This document shows positions 30,333 through 38,026 of a stretch of 64,000 bases of DNA, in pieces. The number at the start of each line of letters is the position of its first letter. The first letter of the stretch is position 1. The notes under the pieces are model-generated. The model ran no database searches. It saw only the letters and a list, made by a program, of their open reading frames with translations, and was not told where the DNA came from. This DNA is from Oscillospiraceae bacterium (GTDB taxonomy: Bacteria > Bacillota > Clostridia > Oscillospirales > Ruminococcaceae). The DNA lies in NCBI GenBank assembly GCA_021202155.1, contig JAJQDP010000007.1, forward strand, positions 1-64,000, in the 5' to 3' direction. The translations under genes were made by a program, and so were the position numbers.

Positions 30333-31144
30333 AAAGCGAAGAATATTTATACCATTATACAAGCATTGAAGCATTAGCTTTGATTCTCAAAAATCGAACT
30401 ATTCGCTTCAACTCGTTGGACAAGATGGATGACCTTCAAGAAAAAGAAACTGCTGATATTAAAAATATAGGACAGTTCTGTTACATAAGCTCATGGACTG
30501 ATGATTCGTCTGAAAGCATTCCAATGTGGAATATGTATGCTTCAATGAATCTCGGCGTACGAATTAAACTTCCTAAAAATCCTTTTAAGGTATACGTCAA
30601 CACCGACAGTGAGCTCTCTCAGGCATTTAGTGAACAAATTGATATTCAAATCCAAGGTGACTCATTAGAAACCATCATTCCCTTAGCTGAAATGCTTTCG
30701 AAAGGCTTTATTTCTCCTCAAGCAATGGATCGTCAACTAATTCATAAAGTTGAATACACAGATGATTCTGAAAAGCTTTATCCTCATATACTTGCAAACG
30801 ATGGAGATCACTTTATGATAAAAATTGGAGAGCTTGGTCTATACAAGAATCTCCATTGGGAGTTTCAGCGTGAGTGGCGTTATATCTTATCTGTTTTTCC
30901 CCTGAATTTACTCAAAGATTCCATCAAAGACTTTCAGCAAATTGCGAACAGAATGAGGCTTGGTTTAGAAAAACAGCCATTTCCTTATTATGACATGACA
31001 ATATCCGATGAGACGTTTAGTGATATGGAAATCACCCTCAGCCCTCGAATAAGTTCCGGAAGCAGAGTTATTGTACAATCACTAATCGAAAAATATAACC
31101 CTTCAGCTAAACTTGTAGAGAGTGACTTAGTTGGACTTATATGA
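30329..31144 (+). CDS. DUF2971 protein, putative partner of the AbiEi-type antitoxin
   Basis: This 271-aa protein starts at GTG 30329, overlapping the abiEi stop, with GGAGG 8 bp upstream. It has the DUF2971 signature 'LYHYTSIEALALILKNRTIRFNSLDKMDDLQEKE' at its N-terminus and 'HWEFQREWRYIL' further on. DUF2971 proteins are of unknown function and often occur in defence and toxin contexts; the HYTS start recalls ADP-ribosyltransferase-like folds, which is only a suggestion. Translational coupling to an AbiEi gene places it where the toxin AbiEii normally stands. A terminator follows at 31153. Confidence 0.8.
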   Translation: MKSEEYLYHYTSIEALALILKNRTIRFNSLDKMDDLQEKETADIKNIGQFCYISSWTDDSSESIPMWNMYASMNLGVRIKLPKNPFKVYVNTDSELSQAFSEQIDIQIQGDSLETIIPLAEMLSKGFISPQAMDRQLIHKVEYTDDSEKLYPHILANDGDHFMIKIGELGLYKNLHWEFQREWRYILSVFPLNLLKDSIKDFQQIANRMRLGLEKQPFPYYDMTISDETFSDMEITLSPRISSGSRVIVQSLIEKYNPSAKLVESDLVGLI

Positions 31145-31152
31145 GTAATGTA

Positions 31153-31195
31153 AAAAGAGCCATCTAACTTGTTAAAACACCAGACGGTTCTTTTT
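31153..31195 (+). terminator. Intrinsic terminator of the abiEi-DUF2971 operon
   Basis: A 13-bp stem (two G-U wobbles) with a 16-nt loop is followed by TTTTT. It lies 8 bp after the DUF2971 stop codon. Confidence 0.8.
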
Positions 31196-31244
31196 CATGA
31201 ATCAGCAATGGTTACAAGAATTTACTACTTAATGCTCTAAAAGC

Positions 31245-31273
31245 TTGCAATACACCGGTTTCTATGCTAAAAT
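31245..31273 (+). promoter_or_regulatory. Promoter of the 297-aa gene
   Basis: TTGCAA (31245-31250) and TAAAAT (31268-31273) are 17 bp apart, 52 bp before the start codon. Confidence 0.6.
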
Positions 31274-31325
31274 AGTTATGGTACATTAGCACCAAGTGCG
31301 AGTTACATAAAAAGCGAGGAACATT

Positions 31326-32219
31326 ATGAGAAAAACAATTTTTGAACAGCTTAAAGAAAGTATGTCGTTTTCATCAGAGATTAAGCGTCTCGAAACTCTC
31401 ATACATGATGAAGACAGTATTGAGATAAGAACACCTAAGCATTCATATACCACAGCCCTAGATGAATTTGATTTCTACACAAATCACTATTCCTTGGAAA
31501 AATTCTGCGATACATACTCATTTAAGAATTGGAAAGCCAGAGGAACGTGCATAAGTTGTGCAGACATGAGAAATACTCTACAATTAAATAAAATAGTTCG
31601 CTCTGATAATCCTTCTATAGAAGATACTATCAACTACTGCGAATATGTTACAAATCTTTTAGGGCTACACGATATGGCAGAACTCCCGCCAAGAGCTAAG
31701 TACTATGACACACAAACCATAACCGCCGTTGAGAGTAACTTAATCTCCATTTTAGATTGGCTTAACCTTGAAGCTGTCTACTTTGAGGATGAAGAGATGA
31801 CTTTGATAACAGAAAAGAATGCCGCCGTGACTGCCGTAGCAGAAATTGTAGACGAGTCACTTGCATATCAGATAGTGATGTACAATCATTACACCTTGAA
31901 GGGAGATATTGCAAAGAAAAAAGGTATTCTCGTACACTTAGGTAATGAATTAGAAGCAAGCAAAAAGAGTCTATCCTCAACCAACAGCCAGTTAAATGCT
32001 AATATCTTCTTCATGCTCAACAATCTAAATCTTCGCCACAATAACGTAAGTATTGGCGACAAGAATTACAAGGAGTACACTGGCAAAATGACAGAAGAAA
32101 ATTTGGAAAACTGGTATGACGAGCTCTATCAAATGATGCTTCTTGCTTTCTTGGAGTTGGATCAGATAGAAAGGAACGATCGCATTGGCGAATTGAAAAG
32201 CCACTATCGCCAATGTTGA
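31326..32219 (+). CDS. Hypothetical 297-aa protein
   Basis: I do not recognise this protein. It is soluble, mostly helical and acidic. A C-terminal block 'FFMLNNLNLRHNN' followed by 'WYDELYQMMLLAFLELDQIE' looks like a conserved helical bundle and faintly recalls HEPN-type proteins, but the RxxxxH motif is not clear. A Cys pair (CISCAD) lies near residue 75. GCGAGGAAC precedes the ATG. It stands alone with its own promoter, between the AbiEi-DUF2971 pair and the AlbA_2 regulator, in a region rich in defence-type genes. Confidence 0.65.
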   Translation: MRKTIFEQLKESMSFSSEIKRLETLIHDEDSIEIRTPKHSYTTALDEFDFYTNHYSLEKFCDTYSFKNWKARGTCISCADMRNTLQLNKIVRSDNPSIEDTINYCEYVTNLLGLHDMAELPPRAKYYDTQTITAVESNLISILDWLNLEAVYFEDEEMTLITEKNAAVTAVAEIVDESLAYQIVMYNHYTLKGDIAKKKGILVHLGNELEASKKSLSSTNSQLNANIFFMLNNLNLRHNNVSIGDKNYKEYTGKMTEENLENWYDELYQMMLLAFLELDQIERNDRIGELKSHYRQC

Positions 32220-32262
32220 GATAAAGTTCTGTATGATTCAGAATCCTTATTTAAAAATTCTC

Positions 32263-32291
32263 TTGAATAACAGACGATTTTGTGGTAATCT
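32263..32291 (+). promoter_or_regulatory. Promoter of the AlbA_2 regulator
   Basis: TTGAAT (32263-32268) and TAATCT (32286-32291) are 17 bp apart, 34 bp upstream of the start codon. Confidence 0.5.
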
Positions 32292-32325
32292 ATAACCATA
32301 CACACCGAAGCGAGGAGGGAAATCC

Positions 32326-33819
32326 ATGAATCAGATCAAAGACATCGAGACCATGCGGTTCACAACGGAGTTGCAGACGTTTGACAGAAAAAGTGCAAGA
32401 ATTGATGCAAGGTCGTTGGCAATGACGGTTGTCGCTTTTGCGAACGCTGACGGCGGTGATATTGCTATTGGAATCGAAGACAAGGGCGATGTTACCGGCA
32501 TTGACAGTTACGAGGCAAATGTAAATGAGCTTTTGCGGGTTCCCTTCGACTACTGCGTCCCGACGGTTAGTGTTGATACTGAGATTATGGATTGTACCGA
32601 CATCAATGGTAATCCCAATCACATACTGATTATGCACGTTTTGCAGAGCAATCAACTCCATGCGAATCAGGCGGACGAGGTGTACTATCGAATTGGCGAC
32701 AAGTCAAAGAAGATGAACTTTGAGCAACGCACCCGTCTGATGTATGCAAAAGGTTTGAGATTTTTCGAGGATGCTCCCGTCAGGGACGCAACGATTGACG
32801 ATATTGATCTGGACTTCGTGCAGGGCTATGTCGAAAAGATTGGGTACGGCAAAAGCCCACTGGAATATCTTCGTGGCAACAAGAATTTCATTGTAACACG
32901 CAACGGCGAGGATGAGATAAGCGGAGCGGCAATTTTACTTTTCGGAAAGAATCCGCAACGCTTCTTCCCAAGAGCGAGAGTCCGTTTCATCCGTTATGAA
33001 GGAACCGAAGCGAAGGTCGGCACCGAGATGAATGTAATCAAGGACGTTACCTTTGAGGGCAAAATCCTTGATATGGCGCAGAAATCCACGGAGTTTGTGA
33101 AGACCCAAATCAGTGAGCATACTTTTTTGGGTAGCAACGGTCGCTTTGTAACAATTCCGGAGTTGCCGGAGTTCTGCTGGACCGAGCTGATTATCAACGC
33201 AATCGGGCATCGTGACTACAGCATAATGGGGACGGACATTCAGATAAAGATGTTTGACGACCATTTCACAGTCGAGAGTCCGGGAATGCTTCCGGGAATC
33301 GTTCGCACAAATAATATCCGTGAGATTCACTTCTCCCGCAACCCGAAAATCTTTGAGTTCCTGCATGAATATGAGTATGTCAAAGAGTTCGGCGAAGGCG
33401 TTGACCGAATGTACCGTGAAATGAGCGAAGCAGACCTCCCAGAGCCGGAATACAGGACTGTTGAGTTCATGGTGTTTGCAACGCTGAGAAATCATAAGTG
33501 GGTTGAAGCTCAAGCAGAAGCGAGTACCCATCAAGTCGCCCATCAAGTTGCCCATCAAGTCACCCATCAAGTCGATGAACCGGATACTGGTAAAAGACCT
33601 GACTGCAATGTTTCTCAGTCCAAGCAAGACAAAGTAGATTCTTTGGTCGAATTTTGCTCACAAGCTCGAACCCAAAAGGAAATGATGCAGTTTCTTGGTC
33701 TTAAAGACAGGACAAATTTCATGAAGAACTACATTAAGCCATTGATAGACGCCGGGAAGCTTAAAATGACAATAGCTGATAAGCCGAACAGTAGTAAGCA
33801 GAAGTATGTAAAAGCATAA
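32326..33819 (+). CDS. AlbA_2/HATPase_c_4 transcriptional regulator
   Basis: This 497-aa protein has an N-terminal Schlafen AlbA_2 domain ('FDRKSARIDARSLAMTVVAFANADGGDIAIGIEDKGDVTG' region, about residues 18-60). A HATPase_c_4-like domain follows (ELIINAIGHRDYSIMGTDIQIKMF ... HFSRNPKIFEFL). Next comes a linker with four HQV tetrads (residues ~402-416) and a C-terminal winged helix (QARTQKEMMQFLGLKDRTNFMKNY). Proteins of this type are annotated as ATP-binding transcriptional regulators; targets are unknown. It is the intact relative of the pseudogene at 4529-5366 and of the tail remnant at 8668-8885. GCGAGGAGGG lies 8 bp upstream of the start. Confidence 0.85.
   Translation: MNQIKDIETMRFTTELQTFDRKSARIDARSLAMTVVAFANADGGDIAIGIEDKGDVTGIDSYEANVNELLRVPFDYCVPTVSVDTEIMDCTDINGNPNHILIMHVLQSNQLHANQADEVYYRIGDKSKKMNFEQRTRLMYAKGLRFFEDAPVRDATIDDIDLDFVQGYVEKIGYGKSPLEYLRGNKNFIVTRNGEDEISGAAILLFGKNPQRFFPRARVRFIRYEGTEAKVGTEMNVIKDVTFEGKILDMAQKSTEFVKTQISEHTFLGSNGRFVTIPELPEFCWTELIINAIGHRDYSIMGTDIQIKMFDDHFTVESPGMLPGIVRTNNIREIHFSRNPKIFEFLHEYEYVKEFGEGVDRMYREMSEADLPEPEYRTVEFMVFATLRNHKWVEAQAEASTHQVAHQVAHQVTHQVDEPDTGKRPDCNVSQSKQDKVDSLVEFCSQARTQKEMMQFLGLKDRTNFMKNYIKPLIDAGKLKMTIADKPNSSKQKYVKA
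33529..33573 (+). repeat. In-frame 12-bp tandem repeat encoding HQV tetrads
   Basis: Four copies of catcaagt(c/t) spaced every 12 bp encode HQVA/HQVT/HQV. Unit number can change without breaking the frame. Related HQV/QV repeats are found in the remnant at 8.7-8.8 kb. Confidence 0.85.
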
Positions 33820-33844
33820 TCTTATCGTTTTGATTTTAAAATAG

Positions 33845-33888
33845 AACCCCGCCACTACACTTGCCGAAAGCATAGTAATGGCGTGGTT
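33845..33888. terminator. Terminator-like hairpin after the AlbA_2 gene
   Basis: A 10-bp stem (aaccccgcca/tggcgtggtt, one mismatch) with a 24-nt loop follows the AlbA_2 stop by 26 bp. The same kind of GGCGGG hairpin follows the AlbA_2 pseudogene promoter region at 5494. Confidence 0.55.
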
Positions 33889-33955
33889 ATTGTATCTAAT
33901 CCTATTTATAACTCCCCTGCTCCTCCCCTTCCATCCAAATAATCCCCAAACCCAA

Positions 33956-33984
33956 CCCCTCGCACCATCACCGGCTACGAGGGG
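33956..33984. terminator. Hairpin cccctcg/cgagggg downstream of the T7SS operon
   Basis: A perfect 7-bp G+C stem with a 15-nt loop lies 29 bp after the stop of the last T7SS-operon gene. It has no strong T-run, so its role as the terminator of the long leftward operon is tentative. Confidence 0.45.
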
Positions 33985-34012
33985 CTCTGCATTATGAAAT
34001 TGCTTTCGGGGA

Positions 34013-37000
34013 TTAGTAAGCTGGGATATTAATTCCATACGCATATATAACCATGTAGTCACCTATAACATCACCACTTGAAAGTATTTTACAAAGAGTT
34101 GCTCCACTATCAAGAGTTACAGCATCGGTTGACAGTGAAATTGTAACCCAGTCTGTATATTGAGTATACACGCGTCCTTTAGTACTTGCAGTGCTCCATA
34201 CACCATAGCTCAGTTGTTCAGTAGAACCTAACGAATATGATCCGGCACTAATATTAATAACCTTGAATCCATAATCAAATGTAGATCCTGCATCTAAGTG
34301 CACTCTAACTTTAGCGCGCACTTGAACGCTTTTTGCGTTTCTATTTTGATATTCAAGAGTTATTTCTATTTGCAATGTGCCGTAATTCTCGGTATGTGTT
34401 ATACTTGTTACCGCCGATGGTGTGTAGGTAAACGTAATTGTTTTCGCAGTCGTTGAGTCCCAAGCAACAGTTTGGGATGAAGGAGTATCATAACCACTGA
34501 ACGTTTTCGGTGTAATAGTGTTCGTTGTACCATAGCTATACGTTGCAGTGGACGTTCCCAATGATGTTCCGTTAGAGGACTGATATACAATATTGTATGT
34601 ATAAGATTCCGCGGTTACAGTTGCATAAATGTTGCTCGATGTAACATCGCCCGAAACTGCTATATACGAAGCACCGCTTGTGCTTATCTTATACCCTGTA
34701 CTTGCAGTATAAGTCACAGACAGTACATCTCCATAGTATATCGACGAACCACTCGATAAGTTTCCTGTGCCTGCATTTCCATATGGTGATGATGACCTGT
34801 ATACTGTAATCTGATAATCTGTTCCGCTACTGTAGCTTAAGCTATAGCTCTTTACAGAAGCGTTTGCATAAATTGTACTTGCTGTAACGTCACCACTGAC
34901 CTGTATATATTCAGAGCCATTCGAGGTTATATCATATCCATCGCTTGCTGTATATGTAACCGTCAGCTCATCGCCGTAATAAACTGTTCCACCGTTGCTT
35001 ACATTTCCCGTGCCTTTGTTAGCGATTGGCGATGATGACCTGTATACCTTAATCTGATAACCGGTATTTTCAGTCCAACTTATCTTATAGCTGTTTGCAC
35101 TAACCTTGGCGTAAATATTACTTGCTGTTACATAGTTTTTAACTTGGATATATTCACTTCCATGGCTCTCTATAGTGCAACCGGTTTCTGCAGTGTAGGT
35201 CACAGTCAGAATATCATCATAGTAAACAGTCGACCCGTTAGTTACGATTCCTGTACCTACATTTTTCTTTGAAGAAGACGTCCTCATGACAGTAATTTTA
35301 TATCCTGTTCCTTCATCCCAGTTTATGGAATAACTGTTGGGCTCTGCAGTGGCATAAATGTCATTCGATGTTACATCTCTGGAAACTGTAATATACGGTG
35401 AACCCTGGTCACTGAGTGTATAGCCAGTATCTGCAGTATAAGTTACCGATAGGGCATCATTGTAATAGACAGTCGCACCATTATAAAGTGTTGTTCCGAC
35501 ACTTCCCTGCCCGCTTGGAGATGAAGTTCTTGTTACTGTGACAGTATACCCATCTTCATCAGACCAGTATAGGCTATAACTGTTTACAGTTACCGTAGCA
35601 TAGATGTCATTTGTTGTTACATCTCCAGTAACATTAATTGATGACAAGCCGTGGTCATTAATGGTATAGCCGGTGTCTTCTTTGTAAGTTACTGACAAAG
35701 TATCTCCATAATAGACAGTGGCTCCGTTATATAACTTCTCTGTGCTTGCACCCGCGCTTGACGAGGTTCTCTTTACCGTTACAGTGTATCCGGTCTCATC
35801 AGACCAGTATACTGTGTAGCTGATTGCCGTCCAGTGTGCATACAAGGTGTGAGCGGACTGGGTGGTAACCGTTGTGGATTCCGTTACCTTCTCGCCGCCC
35901 TGAGCGGATGTATACCATCCCGCAAAGGTGTAGCCGGTTCTGGTAGGAGTCGGCAAGGAGCCGTAGGAGCTTTCGTAGTATACAGTTGTACTGCTCTGCG
36001 AAACCGAGCCGCCGTTGGCGTCAAAAGTTACGGTAATCGGCTGTTTGCCTTTACTTACGATGAGGGTGATACTGGTTCCCTTGACCTGAGACGTGCCTGC
36101 TTCCGGAGACTGATTGATGACATCGCCGGATGCTACATTGGCATCGTAGTTCTCAAGCTTTGTTACCTTGAAGCCCTGTTCTTCCAGAATTTCAACCGCA
36201 TCTTCATAGCTTTCGCCCGAAACATCGGGTACTGTGATGATTGACTTTCCGCTGGAAACAACCAACGTTACCCTGTCGCCACGCTTTACTTCCGTTCCCG
36301 TTACAGTGTCCTGACTGATTACGCAGTCCGTTTCAACGTTATCGTTCTGCTGATACTCGACGGTAACAACAAGTCCCAGTGATTCAAGCGTGCTCTGAGC
36401 TTCGGTGAGCGTCAATCCTTCCACATCGGGAATTTCAAACGATTCCGGTCCCAAGGATACGGTTATGGTGAGAGAGCTTCCCTCTTCTACTTCTGTACCT
36501 GCACCAATGCTTTGGGAAATAACCTGACCGGCAGTTACATTGTTGTCATAAACTTCTTCAACCTGAATATCTCTCAGCCCCGCCTGTTCAAGCTTCTGGA
36601 TTGCGGTTTCCTGCTCATCCCAGATAACATACGGCACTGTGGATATTCCGTCAACAGCTTCCTGAACAGCGGTTCCGCTACTTACGGTAAGTGAAACAGT
36701 GCCGTTGACACTCATATATGAGCCGCTGACCGGATCCTGCAAGATAATCTTGCCGGCAGGTATGTATTCCGATTCAATAGATTCTGCTGTTGCCGCAAGC
36801 AAATGCTCCGCCTCGATAGTTGCAATAGCCTCATCCGCATACATTCCTTCAACATCAGGAACGACAACTATTCCATCGGGTATGACTATTCTCTCGCTGA
36901 ATTTTGAGAAGCTGATGACATCCAGCATAAGCAACGCCATAAAGACTATGACCAGAGAAAGCAATACCGGCGTCAAAATTTTCAGCCACAACGGCATACG

Positions 37001-38023
37001 ATACAAGTCTATCTTCTTGATCTTGCCATACCTTCTCTTTGCCGGAGGATCGGCGTTAAGCTCACTGACGAATGTAGCTATATCCGGCGTTCTGTCCTCG
37101 ATACGGACATTAAGAGCATTCATGACTGCAACTTCACGGCTTCTTGAAAGCTTCTTGCACAGTTTACGGGGATTCTCCAGAATATCCTTGTTCTTGCTCT
37201 CATACTTTGCTCTGCGCTCCATAGCATCCGGAGGAGTCTTTCCAGTAATCATCTTATACAGTGTTGCCGAAACCGCATATACATCCGTATGCGGTCCTTG
37301 GTCTCCTCTGCTTCGATACTGTTCTTCGGGAGAATAGCCCGGCTTGATGATGACGGTCAGGCTTCTGCTGTGCGATGTGGTCGCATACCTCGACGCACCG
37401 AAATCTATAAGCTTGACTTCTCCGCTGTTTGTCAAGAAGATATTATCCGGAGCAATATCTCTGTGCAAAAGACCTTCTCCATGCACAACCTGCAAAGAGC
37501 CTAAGATAGGTTGCATCATCTGAACTGCCTGATCTTCGGGGATTGTCTTTTCCCTTTTAAGATAGTCAGCTAACGTTTCTCCCTCAAGGTATTCCATGAC
37601 GATATAGGCAGTATCGTTTTCCTCGAAACTGTCGAATATCTTTACTATACCGGGTTCATTCTGGAACTTTGCAAGGTGCTTTGCTTCTTCAACAAACTTC
37701 TTGAGTCCATCATGGAACTGGTCGCTCTTTTCACCGTTGAAAACGGTTATCTGGGACTGTCCGGGCATTCTTGTCGAAAATTCTCCGGGAAGATACTCTT
37801 TTATAGCGACCTTCTGCTCAAGTTTGCCGTCCCAACCCAAGTATGTGACGCCGAATCCGCCATAGCCCAGAACCTTGCCTATGATGTACCTGTTGTAAAG
37901 AATAGTTCCGGGGTCCATATGTATTGCTTCTGCCGCCTTTGTCCCAACGACATATCCACAGTGCGGGCAAACCTGAAATTCATCTCCAAACTGCTCCATG
38001 CACCCTAAACATCGCTTGCTCAT
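34013..38023 (-). CDS. Receptor Ser/Thr kinase with zinc ribbon, four PASTA domains and a five-repeat beta stalk
   Basis: This 1336-aa protein begins with a zinc ribbon (CLGCME ... CPHCG, residues 5-23), then a Hanks-type kinase: Gly loop 53-58, Lys75, HRD 187-189, Asn194, DFG 207-209. One transmembrane helix (about 347-370) leads to four PASTA domains (about 385-650). A B-repeat of the Listeria-Bacteroides type (VTFDANGGSV ... YTFAGWYTS) follows, then five ~80-residue repeats (YWSDE-GYTVTV-RTSS ... NDIYATV) and a C-terminal beta domain. PASTA kinases usually end after the PASTA units, so the long stalk is unusual. It is the last gene of the T7SS operon, 3 bp after the second kinase, and probably signals cell-wall state to the secretion system. 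Confidence 0.9.
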   Translation of the reverse strand: MSKRCLGCMEQFGDEFQVCPHCGYVVGTKAAEAIHMDPGTILYNRYIIGKVLGYGGFGVTYLGWDGKLEQKVAIKEYLPGEFSTRMPGQSQITVFNGEKSDQFHDGLKKFVEEAKHLAKFQNEPGIVKIFDSFEENDTAYIVMEYLEGETLADYLKREKTIPEDQAVQMMQPILGSLQVVHGEGLLHRDIAPDNIFLTNSGEVKLIDFGASRYATTSHSRSLTVIIKPGYSPEEQYRSRGDQGPHTDVYAVSATLYKMITGKTPPDAMERRAKYESKNKDILENPRKLCKKLSRSREVAVMNALNVRIEDRTPDIATFVSELNADPPAKRRYGKIKKIDLYRMPLWLKILTPVLLSLVIVFMALLMLDVISFSKFSERIVIPDGIVVVPDVEGMYADEAIATIEAEHLLAATAESIESEYIPAGKIILQDPVSGSYMSVNGTVSLTVSSGTAVQEAVDGISTVPYVIWDEQETAIQKLEQAGLRDIQVEEVYDNNVTAGQVISQSIGAGTEVEEGSSLTITVSLGPESFEIPDVEGLTLTEAQSTLESLGLVVTVEYQQNDNVETDCVISQDTVTGTEVKRGDRVTLVVSSGKSIITVPDVSGESYEDAVEILEEQGFKVTKLENYDANVASGDVINQSPEAGTSQVKGTSITLIVSKGKQPITVTFDANGGSVSQSSTTVYYESSYGSLPTPTRTGYTFAGWYTSAQGGEKVTESTTVTTQSAHTLYAHWTAISYTVYWSDETGYTVTVKRTSSSAGASTEKLYNGATVYYGDTLSVTYKEDTGYTINDHGLSSINVTGDVTTNDIYATVTVNSYSLYWSDEDGYTVTVTRTSSPSGQGSVGTTLYNGATVYYNDALSVTYTADTGYTLSDQGSPYITVSRDVTSNDIYATAEPNSYSINWDEGTGYKITVMRTSSSKKNVGTGIVTNGSTVYYDDILTVTYTAETGCTIESHGSEYIQVKNYVTASNIYAKVSANSYKISWTENTGYQIKVYRSSSPIANKGTGNVSNGGTVYYGDELTVTYTASDGYDITSNGSEYIQVSGDVTASTIYANASVKSYSLSYSSGTDYQITVYRSSSPYGNAGTGNLSSGSSIYYGDVLSVTYTASTGYKISTSGASYIAVSGDVTSSNIYATVTAESYTYNIVYQSSNGTSLGTSTATYSYGTTNTITPKTFSGYDTPSSQTVAWDSTTAKTITFTYTPSAVTSITHTENYGTLQIEITLEYQNRNAKSVQVRAKVRVHLDAGSTFDYGFKVINISAGSYSLGSTEQLSYGVWSTASTKGRVYTQYTDWVTISLSTDAVTLDSGATLCKILSSGDVIGDYMVIYAYGINIPAY

Positions 38024-38026
38024 ATA

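Noticed and set aside
33529-33573. CRISPR-like array
   Set aside because: The units are 12 bp, contiguous and in frame within a coding region; there are no spacers.
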